From assembly GCA_016715985.1 (NCBI GenBank), contig JADJXD010000001.1, forward strand, positions 5,456,001 through 5,520,000: 64,000 bases of DNA, in the 5' to 3' direction. The notes beneath the pieces were generated by a model, which had not been told where the DNA came from, searched no databases, and worked only from the letters and a program-made list of their open reading frames with translations. The stretch comes from Saprospiraceae bacterium (GTDB lineage: Bacteria > Bacteroidota > Bacteroidia > Chitinophagales > Saprospiraceae). The position numbers and the translations under genes are program-made. Positions 57,044-64,000 of this stretch are shown here, one piece after another; the first letter of the stretch is position 1, and the number at the start of each line of letters is the position of its first letter.

Positions 57044-57373
57044 CTCGATGGTCGCAGTGTGCAACGGCGATCCCATATGTTATGAATTTTAAATTCATCT
57101 TTTGTCCGATATTTAGGGAGTTGTTCCAAACCTTCAGTTTCTAAATATCCAAAGATAATAACCATCATCAAATAACTGGTAAATCAAATAAAAATTTTGA
57201 AAAGATTTCCAAATATCGGTAGCCCGTCTTAGAGCCGAACTACCGAAAAAGAGAGATTTCATGATATCGGTAGCCCGTCTCAGAGCCGAACTACCGAAAA
57301 AGAGAGATTTCAGTATATCGGTAGCCCGTCTTGGAGCCGAACTACCGAATTCGAGACTGTAGCTTCGGGTCAT
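57044..57373. repeat. R1 copy with the main hairpin in three tandem units
   Basis: After the first hairpins and AT-rich tract, TCGGTAGC...ACTACCGA appears at 57216-57246, 57267-57297 and 57318-57348, a 51-base period. A minus-strand 79-codon frame with 17-residue repeats (FFGSSALRRATDI) is its by-product. Confidence 0.8.
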
Positions 57374-57445
57374 ATTTTAATACACACAACAAGTCCCATA
57401 CATTTTGTAACTTTGCCTTTAATAATTAACAGTTAAATCCAAATT

Positions 57446-57851
57446 TTGAGACAGTTGTTCGCCATTATTGCAGGTCTTGTTGTAGCCGTATTGATCATAT
57501 TTATGGCGCTCATGATTCGTGAAGGACTGTATCCACAGCCAAGAGACCTTGATTATTCCAATAAAATTCAGGTGTCCGACTGGATGGATGCATTACCTAC
57601 CACAGTCTTCTGGATAGCAGCAATCAGTCATGGACTTGCTGCGTTCTGTGCTGGGATTTATCAGCAGTCTTACTTCCGGCAGCAATCGTATGGTCAATGG
57701 CATCATCAGTGCCTGCGTTATTTTTGTAATGGTTTTGATTTACCTTTTTACATACTATTTTCCTACCTGGTTTGTTTTGACAGACACCATTGCTACATCA
57801 CTACTTGGTTTTGCAGGTGTCGTCACCGGAAGTCAAAGGATTGTTTCGTGA
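57446..57851 (+). pseudogene. Small membrane protein, frameshifted
   Basis: From a TTG start, MRQLFAIIAGLVVAVLIIF and WIAAISHGLAAFCAG form two helices. In the next frame, FISSLTSGSNRMVNGIIS and two more helices to GSQRIVS complete a four-helix protein typical of Bacteroidota. The shift lies at GGG 57653-57655; one G fewer restores the frame. Damage or sequencing error. It converges with holA. Confidence 0.65.
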
Positions 57852-57854
57852 AGT

Positions 57855-58874
57855 TTATTCCACTGGTTGTTTAAAAAAAATACTTATCAGCAAATCTTTT
57901 AAAATTTTTGCTTCATCTGCATTTCTGGCATCCATGCCTTTGGATCGCATATCGGCTGTTTTCAAAGCTTTGAAAATTCTGTTCAGATCTTCATTCGTGT
58001 ATTTAGATGCAGCCAGCTTATATTCTTTTACAAAATATGGGCTGGAAACACCTAATTTTTTTTGCAGTTCAAAATCATTTTCATTTCTGAAAGCCAATGT
58101 TATGAAGACTTTAAAAAAGTAGGAATGTAATCCGGAAAGAACCATTACGGTTGGGTTGTTTTTAGGATTATTGATAAAATTCCGAATGATTCTGGTGGAT
58201 TTGGCGAAATTTTTCTCTGAAAGTGCACTCTGCAAGTCAAAAATGCTGTAGTCTTTACTGATTCCAATTTCATCCTTAATACACTTGATATCAATCACAG
58301 ATTTTTTATCTCTGCCCACACATATTTTATCTAATTCATTACTCAACCGATGAAGGTCTTTGCCTACGTACTCGGCCATCATATCCGCCGCTCCGGGATC
58401 TATACTAAAACCTTTGGCCTTCAAATAACTTCCAATCCATGGCGCAACCTGATTATCATAAATTGGTTTTGATTCAAACAGTACACCATTTTTTTCAATG
58501 GCTTTATAAAACTTCGTTCTTTTATCAGGCTTTTTATATTTGTAACAAATGACCAAAATACTCAGATCTGAAGGTTTTTCCAGGTAATTCTGCAGCTCGT
58601 TGATCGACGTCATATTTTGTCCTTCCTTGAGAATCACTACCCTGCGCTCCGCCATCATCGGGTATTGCCGGCACTCATCCACGATGGTTTTAAAGTCGGC
58701 ATCTTTGCCATATACGACGATCTGATTAAAAGCCTTTTCCGATTCTGTCAGAACCGTAGCATCTATAAAATCGGCAAGTTTATCAATGTAATACGGTTCT
58801 TCACCAAACAAAAAATAGATGTTTTTATACTTCTTTTGCTGAAGGTCTTCTATAATTGAATCGTATGTTGACAC
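57855..58874 (-). CDS. holA: DNA polymerase III subunit delta
   Basis: A 339-residue clamp-loader subunit with IYFLFGEEPYYIDKLAD at the start, RRVVILKEGQ and LDKICVG in the AAA+ part, and a helical C-terminal collar domain. It opens the sliding clamp with the gamma/tau and delta-prime subunits. Confidence 0.9.
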   Translation of the reverse strand: MSTYDSIIEDLQQKKYKNIYFLFGEEPYYIDKLADFIDATVLTESEKAFNQIVVYGKDADFKTIVDECRQYPMMAERRVVILKEGQNMTSINELQNYLEKPSDLSILVICYKYKKPDKRTKFYKAIEKNGVLFESKPIYDNQVAPWIGSYLKAKGFSIDPGAADMMAEYVGKDLHRLSNELDKICVGRDKKSVIDIKCIKDEIGISKDYSIFDLQSALSEKNFAKSTRIIRNFINNPKNNPTVMVLSGLHSYFFKVFITLAFRNENDFELQKKLGVSSPYFVKEYKLAASKYTNEDLNRIFKALKTADMRSKGMDARNADEAKILKDLLISIFFKQPVE

Positions 58875-58977
58875 AAATGTTGGTATTTAATAATACGGAA
58901 TAATGACAAAAATAAAAATATTAGTTTTCAATCAATAAAAAAAGCTACAAAGTATTCAAAAAAGTCAAAATAGATTA

Positions 58978-58985
58978 TAAATTTG
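58978..58985 (+). promoter_or_regulatory. -7 box of tRNA-Ala
   Basis: TAAATTTG fits TAnnTTTG 17 bases before the tRNA. The -33 box is not clear. Confidence 0.45.
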
Positions 58986-59002
58986 CACTCGCCACACTTA
59001 AA

Positions 59003-59076
59003 GGGGAATTAGCTCAGTTGGCTAGAGCGCTACGCTGGCAGCGTAGAGGTCACCGGTTCGAGCCCGGTATTCTCCA
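59003..59076 (+). tRNA. tRNA-Ala (GGC)
   Basis: Complete cloverleaf; acceptor GGGGAAT/ATTCTCC, anticodon GGC in CTACGCTGGCAGCGTAG. CCA not encoded. Confidence 0.94.
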
Positions 59077-59126
59077 CAATACACCTATTGTATTGATTTT
59101 CAATTACATATGTGTTATTAAATATC

Positions 59127-60494
59127 TTAATTGGACTTGGATATAATCTCTTCACAATGTTTGAATACCGGATCCAACTGAACGAAAGTTTCTTTTCTTT
59201 TCTTTTCAAGCCAGGTCATAAAATATTCATTTTTCTTATTCTCCTTTGCAAAAGTTGTAATCTTGTCGTAATCTTCCTTCAGACTTGCTCTGTGCGGTTT
59301 ATTGATGGACTGTAATTGAACGAGACGATATGCCTTTTCCCCACCCATAAGACTGATCTCCAATGGTTTGGAAATTTCTCCGGTTTTGAGTTCGAATATC
59401 GCAAAATAAGTGTCCGGATCAAGATCATCCGCTGCAAAAAAAGTATTATTGGTATTTTGGTTTTTTACCCGACCATTATTGGAATAAGATGGTAAAGCTT
59501 TGGTGGAATACAACTTAACTGCTCTCTCAAAACTTAAAGAGTCTGCTACTATCAATGTTCTGACTGAATCCAGTTTACTCTTTGTCTTTGCGAGATCATC
59601 CGCTGTAATCTCCGGTTTGATCAGGATATGTTTAGCTCTTACGCTGTTCCCACGTCTTTCGATCAATTGTATAATATGAAAACCATATTCAGTTTCAATG
59701 ACTTCAGAGATTTCATCTTTTGTCAGACTGAAAACAGTAGCTTCAAATTCAGGCACATAAGAACCTCTTTTAGCAAAACCCAAATCACCTCCTCTCAAAG
59801 CTGAGCCGGGGTCCTGGGAATGCTTGGAAGCTAAAGTTGAAAAATCGGCTTCTTTATTCATTATTTTAGAACGAAGGTCTGTAATCTTGTCCAAGGCTTT
59901 TTGTCGTTCCGTTGGGTTTACTTGCGGTTTCATCACAATTTCCGCAATTTCCATATCGGATTTAAAGTAAGGAAGACTGTCTTTTGGTATGCTGTTAAAA
60001 AATTTTTCAACTTCTCTTGGTGTGATTTCTACTTCTGAAATCAGCTTATATTGCATCTTTTCTGCCAGAAGTTTTTGCTTCTGATCATCCCTATATCTGT
60101 CTTTCATTTCTGAAACAGATGCGCCGTAATAATCCTTAAAAAATTCTTCGTCTCCATTCATCTGCCGCAACACTGACTCAAATCTGTAATCCAACTGAAG
60201 TTCAACTTCTTCAGCAGTCACATCCACACTATCTAATTTAGCCTGATAAACAATAATCTTCTGGGCAATCAGATTTTCAAGAATCATACACTTAATATCG
60301 TCTGACAAAGAAGGATCTTTTGTTTTTGCATATGAAAATTCATCCTCCACTTCAGATAATAAAATGAACTCACCTCCCACTTTGGCTACCACTTTATCAA
60401 TCAGATATGTTTGACCGAAACCGGTCAGAATACTGCTCACTAAAATCAAAACTATCAAAAATGGGTCCTTAATCATTTTGTTATTTATCATCAA
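59127..60494 (-). CDS. surA: SurA-like peptidylprolyl isomerase, two parvulin domains
   Basis: The 455-residue periplasmic protein has a signal peptide (ending LTGFGQ), a SurA N-terminal chaperone domain (VVAKVGGEFILLSEVEDEF) and two parvulin domains (GGDLGFAKRGSYVPEFE, VRAKHILIKPE). It should guide outer-membrane proteins. It is the last gene of a three-gene operon, overlapping its upstream neighbour by four bases. Confidence 0.9.
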   Translation of the reverse strand: MMINNKMIKDPFLIVLILVSSILTGFGQTYLIDKVVAKVGGEFILLSEVEDEFSYAKTKDPSLSDDIKCMILENLIAQKIIVYQAKLDSVDVTAEEVELQLDYRFESVLRQMNGDEEFFKDYYGASVSEMKDRYRDDQKQKLLAEKMQYKLISEVEITPREVEKFFNSIPKDSLPYFKSDMEIAEIVMKPQVNPTERQKALDKITDLRSKIMNKEADFSTLASKHSQDPGSALRGGDLGFAKRGSYVPEFEATVFSLTKDEISEVIETEYGFHIIQLIERRGNSVRAKHILIKPEITADDLAKTKSKLDSVRTLIVADSLSFERAVKLYSTKALPSYSNNGRVKNQNTNNTFFAADDLDPDTYFAIFELKTGEISKPLEISLMGGEKAYRLVQLQSINKPHRASLKEDYDKITTFAKENKKNEYFMTWLEKKRKETFVQLDPVFKHCEEIISKSN

Positions 60495-61333
60495 TTGTAA
60501 ATTTTTATTTTGTTTTCTGAAACAGCCTTTTCATATAAATTTTTCCGAATATTTTTCAGGAGCTCGGTCTTTCGATTATTCAGAATAACTTTTAATATTC
60601 TATCTTCTATATACTCTAACGGCGGAACCTGGTTTTCGTCAACCTGATTCAGTATTTTAACATAATATTCAGCTCCTTTGTTGGTGAAATTCAAAACATC
60701 ATTCTTTGAAAACTCCGTCTTTGCTTTGGCATCCGGCGGTAAAAGACTCAATATCTCCTCTCTGGTGTACCATTTGTTCAGATCAATATGATATGTTTTT
60801 GCTTTTTCTTTAATGGTATAGATAGCTTCAGAAATATCAGCATTTTTGAGCAATCTGGAAAAACTTTTTAATCCATTATAATTATCAGGAAAAACCGCAA
60901 TAACACACTGATATATCCTGTGAGATAAAAGAAACTGGGATTTGTTATTTTCATAAAATTCAAATTTTTGGTTCTCAGTAACCATCGTATCTAACTTTTC
61001 CTCAATGAGTTTCTTCTCATAATTATACACCAACAAGGAAGCCCTGTAATCGGCCATAAGTTTATTGATATCAATATCAGAAGCAACATTTTTTTCTGCT
61101 TCCATAATCATCAGATTTTCCCGAATCCAGTTTTCCGTAAATCCGGATATGATGTTAACACTGTCAGATGCCGAAACACCCTGATGTACTAAATCTTCCA
61201 ACTGAGATTTAAAAAGCATTTTGTCCCCTACTTTAACGATTACTTCATCCTGAGGTGCCTGATCAAATCTGAATGCATCTTTACAGGAAGTAAAGCCGGT
61301 GATTAATAAAATATATAAAATTTGTTGTTTCAA
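60491..61333 (-). CDS. SurA N-domain-like lipoprotein without parvulin domain
   Basis: A 280-residue lipoprotein (lipobox FTSC) with VIVKVGDKMLFKSQLEDLV like the SurA N-domain and a C-terminal helical part (YIEDRILKVILNNRKTELL). No recognisable parvulin domain. It sits between two parvulin genes, so it may act as a non-catalytic partner chaperone. Confidence 0.7.
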   Translation of the reverse strand: MKQQILYILLITGFTSCKDAFRFDQAPQDEVIVKVGDKMLFKSQLEDLVHQGVSASDSVNIISGFTENWIRENLMIMEAEKNVASDIDINKLMADYRASLLVYNYEKKLIEEKLDTMVTENQKFEFYENNKSQFLLSHRIYQCVIAVFPDNYNGLKSFSRLLKNADISEAIYTIKEKAKTYHIDLNKWYTREEILSLLPPDAKAKTEFSKNDVLNFTNKGAEYYVKILNQVDENQVPPLEYIEDRILKVILNNRKTELLKNIRKNLYEKAVSENKIKIYN

Positions 61334-61343
61334 TGTGGTAAAA

Positions 61344-63281
61344 TTAGCTCTTTTTAAGTTGGGTGAATACTTCTTTTTTTATTTGAACAGGAAACTCTTT
61401 ACGCAATTGGTCAATCCACTGTCTTTCTAAAAAATCCTGATAATCAGCCACAACATATCCCCTTGCTTCACTTAAGGTTTTATTTTTAGCCGGAGTAATT
61501 TTTATTACTTTGGCAAAATTCGTATTCTTTTCATTATAAGAAATGGCAGAAACTGTATTCTGTTTTACTTCTACCCCCATCAGTTCTTTTGCTTTCTTTT
61601 CATATTCAGCTGTTGCATATTCTACAATGGTTCCTTTATTATTAAACTTCTTCAGAACTGCATCACTTGAATTTTTTTCTGCAAATTTCACGATTTTAGC
61701 AATCAGTTTTTTATCAGAACTAAGTACATTGAACCGGTCAACCGTTACTTTTTCATCCCACCTGTATTTTGAGCTGTTGGATTCAAAATATTGCGCCAAA
61801 CCTATTGTATCCTGATTGGCTTTATCCCAAACAGAAATTTTGGTGGCTTCAAACAATAGTATCCCTTCTTCATATTCTCTCATCAAAGACTTGAAGTCAG
61901 GGTATTTAGTATCCAGATTTTGTTCTTCGTACTCCAATGCCAATTCATTTGTATAATCCAGATACAGTTCATCTACAATTTCAGAGATTGGTTTGGACTT
62001 GTCATATTTTAATCTGGTACGGGTATTTTTTTTGCAGTAATCGGCAAAGTCATTTAAAGTATATGACTTTTTATTTCCAAAGTCAAACAATACGTCATTT
62101 GGATTTTGAATTTCCTGGTTCCATCGATATGAATAGAACTCTTCATTCAAACCTGCTGCAAAAGCTTTCAGTTTTTCAGGATAGGCCACAAAACCACCTG
62201 ATTTTTTGATATCAGAAATCAATTTGATTTTTGCTACATCAAATCGTTGGTCCTTATTAATCTGGGCTTTCATTTTTTTAACAAAAACATCATAACTATC
62301 AACAGTAGGTTTAGATATTCTTCGGATGATGTGCCATCCAGATCTGGTCAGTACCGGTTCCGAAATATCTCCGTCTGTTTTTAAATTGAACGCTGCATCT
62401 TCAAAATTCTTATCATAGGTATTTATTCCAAAAGGAGGCAACATACCTTTATTTCTGGACGAATTTTTATCTGTCGAATATCTGCTTACCAGATCTTCAA
62501 AATTAGCACCTGATTTGATCAGTTTGTATAAACTGTCAGCAATTGATTTCTGATCTGCTTTCAGAAGCAAATGGGCTACTTCAATTTGTCCTCTGGCGGG
62601 TCTTTTGTTGGTTACTTTAATCAGATGAAGTCCTATTTTACTTTCAACTATATCCGAAATACTACCTACAGGTGTGTGATACAAGGCAGACTCAAGGTTG
62701 TAAAATCCGGTGGGCATTTTTGCAGTAAAGTATCCCATGTATCCTCCGGAAGGAGCTGAATTTTTATCTTCTGAAAATTCAGTAGCCACTTTGGCAAAGT
62801 CCTGACCCTTTTGTAATTTGGTTTGAATGTCTTTTAATTTCATTCTTGCTTCTTCTTTTGTTTGCAAAGAAGCATTTTCAGCAACCGGTATAAAAATATG
62901 ACTGAATTCAATATCCGTTTTCATTCTTTCATACAACTCTTTGAGCAATTCATCCGTCACTTCTTTGTCTATCAGGTAAGACGCTGCAAGTTGTTTTCTA
63001 TATCCTGCCAATTCTGTTTTCAATTCAGAAATAGTGTCCAGTTTCATTGCACGGGCCTTTTCTACTTTTAACTTGAATTTTGTATATAATTCAAGATATT
63101 CATTCAGGTTTTTTTCAGAATAATCAGCAGAGGCTCCATTGTTTTTTTCATATATATATCTAAACTCACTGACAGAAACAGGTGAACTACCTACATTCAG
63201 AAGAACGTCATTTGGTTTTTGAGAAATTAAAACTAAAGGAAAAACAAGACAGATAAAAGGCATCAAAAATCTTAAATACAT
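61344..63281 (-). CDS. Peptidylprolyl isomerase, parvulin type, large
   Basis: The 645-residue protein has a signal peptide (ending PLVLIS) and two parvulin domains (FSHIFIPVAEN, GGYMGYFTAKMP; IEVAHLLLKADQKS, GMLPPFGINTYD), then a long C-terminal region. First gene of the operon. It acts in the periplasm in protein folding. Confidence 0.9.
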   Translation of the reverse strand: MYLRFLMPFICLVFPLVLISQKPNDVLLNVGSSPVSVSEFRYIYEKNNGASADYSEKNLNEYLELYTKFKLKVEKARAMKLDTISELKTELAGYRKQLAASYLIDKEVTDELLKELYERMKTDIEFSHIFIPVAENASLQTKEEARMKLKDIQTKLQKGQDFAKVATEFSEDKNSAPSGGYMGYFTAKMPTGFYNLESALYHTPVGSISDIVESKIGLHLIKVTNKRPARGQIEVAHLLLKADQKSIADSLYKLIKSGANFEDLVSRYSTDKNSSRNKGMLPPFGINTYDKNFEDAAFNLKTDGDISEPVLTRSGWHIIRRISKPTVDSYDVFVKKMKAQINKDQRFDVAKIKLISDIKKSGGFVAYPEKLKAFAAGLNEEFYSYRWNQEIQNPNDVLFDFGNKKSYTLNDFADYCKKNTRTRLKYDKSKPISEIVDELYLDYTNELALEYEEQNLDTKYPDFKSLMREYEEGILLFEATKISVWDKANQDTIGLAQYFESNSSKYRWDEKVTVDRFNVLSSDKKLIAKIVKFAEKNSSDAVLKKFNNKGTIVEYATAEYEKKAKELMGVEVKQNTVSAISYNEKNTNFAKVIKITPAKNKTLSEARGYVVADYQDFLERQWIDQLRKEFPVQIKKEVFTQLKKS

Positions 63282-63312
63282 ATTAATATTTTTAATATTT
63301 TAAAATAAGTTG

Positions 63313-63344
63313 CAAAAGTAAGCATTTTAGAAATAATATCCAAA
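63313..63344 (-). promoter_or_regulatory. Promoter of the parvulin operon
   Basis: On the minus strand TTTG (63344-63341), 20 bases, then TACTTTTG (63320-63313), with the start codon at 63281. A near-perfect consensus. Confidence 0.75.
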
Positions 63345-63462
63345 ATTCCAGCTATAAACGCATTTGGTAAAAGTTTAATTGTTAAAAGTATTTTAAGACC
63401 CAGAAAATCTACTTTTTATAACCATAATGAATTAAGATTGTTATTCACAAAAAGCCCATCAA

Positions 63463-64000
63463 ATGTATCATTCATTAAAAGCAGCAGTAACTGATTTAGA
63501 TAACCACAAAATGTTGCTCCGGATTAAAGACGAAGTGAATCCTGATCTGGAAATGGCTGAAATTCATCGTCAGGTTTATGATAAAAAAGGCCCTGCCATC
63601 TTCTTTGAAAAGATCAAAGGAAGTCCGTTCACAGCAGTGTCTAACTTATATGGAACCATCGAAAGGACTGATTTTTTATTCAGACATTCCATGGAAAATG
63701 TAAAGAAAGTCATAGAGCTGAAGGCTGATCCGACCAATTTACTCAAAAAGCCATTCAGGTACCTGAATGCCCCATTTACAGCGTTGACAGCCTTGCCGAT
63801 GAAATCTCTTTTCAAACCATCGATTGCAGAACATCAAACTACCATAGACCAGTTGCCATTAGTCAAGTCATGGCCCATGGACGGAGGTGGATTTGTTACC
63901 TTACCGCAAGTTTTCACCCTGCCTCCTGACAGTCGAAATATGATGCAATCCAATCTGGGAATGTACAGAATTCAGCTTTCCGGTAATAAATATGAAATTA
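63463..64000 (+). CDS. ubiD: UbiD-family decarboxylase, N-terminal part (runs off the window)
   Basis: Starting at ATG 63463, 179 codons stay open to the window edge. KGPAIFFEKIKGSPFTAVSN and DGGGFVTLPQVFTLPPDSRN are UbiD-like; the latter is near the conserved region before the active site. UbiD enzymes use prenylated FMN to decarboxylate aromatic acids in ubiquinone or menaquinone synthesis. The C-terminal catalytic residues are not in the window. Confidence 0.8.
   Translation, partial: MYHSLKAAVTDLDNHKMLLRIKDEVNPDLEMAEIHRQVYDKKGPAIFFEKIKGSPFTAVSNLYGTIERTDFLFRHSMENVKKVIELKADPTNLLKKPFRYLNAPFTALTALPMKSLFKPSIAEHQTTIDQLPLVKSWPMDGGGFVTLPQVFTLPPDSRNMMQSNLGMYRIQLSGNKYEI

Noticed and set aside
57134..57373. 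Minus-strand frame with 17-residue repeats
   Set aside because: It is the translation of the triplicated R1 hairpin, not a gene.

Overview
The window is AT-rich DNA from a member of the Bacteroidota, probably a Saprospiria-like lineage. The evidence is the family content: an OmpA protein with thrombospondin type 3 repeats, a PorV/PorQ-like outer-membrane protein, a 5'-nucleotidase split over two genes, a DUF5117-type zinc protease, a BNR/PKD/LamG giant secreted protein and three SurA-like genes in a row. Several promoters also match the Bacteroidota pattern TTTG-N19/20-TAnnTTTG. The lineage below phylum is inference.

Layout. 1-8574: truncated PAP2 phosphatase, secreted zinc protease, giant secreted protein and an Mpl-type cell-wall recycling ligase. 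8643-9510: a tRNA-fMet gene with promoter and terminator, followed by degenerate copies of its 3' half, one of them holding a GIY-YIG nuclease gene. 9944-19429: an accessory island in which every gene lies on the minus strand: an orphan WHH nuclease toxin with a SUKH immunity gene broken by an in-frame stop, several small lipoproteins, a PIN toxin-antitoxin pair, a HepT/MntA pair and unknown genes. They are separated by several families of palindromic repeats, some of which resemble integron attC sites. 19442-25638: frameshifted SMUG2-like glycosylase, trehalase, MFS transporter, prmA, folD and a TonB-like protein. 26194-35820: DUF885 protein, HEPN-like protein, tRNA-Pro/Ser/Val, thioredoxin, dnaA, split 5'-nucleotidase, IscA-like protein and ruvB. 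35875-37788: a complete group II intron directly behind the ruvB terminator. 37807-50869: core and secreted enzymes (OmpA, pcm, fahA, M14 peptidase, pepT, Lon-N protein, PorV-like, ggt, serine hydrolase). 50870-57360: a second repeat-rich accessory region with a metallophosphatase, an Rpn-like fragment, an HtrA-like protease and three small unknown genes. 57446-64000: frameshifted membrane protein, holA, tRNA-Ala, the parvulin operon and the start of a UbiD-type decarboxylase.

How genes work together. Trehalase and the MFS transporter overlap and probably serve disaccharide uptake and hydrolysis. The three SurA-like genes form one operon with a near-consensus promoter and should act in outer-membrane protein folding. 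The two halves of the 5'-nucleotidase are adjacent and should act together in the envelope. The strongest unexplained signals are the repeat-spaced minus-strand array, a recurring element able to form a pseudoknot, and the tRNA-fMet/GIY-YIG repeat cluster. Two genes are broken by single-base shifts in short homopolymers, so some breakage may be sequencing error.
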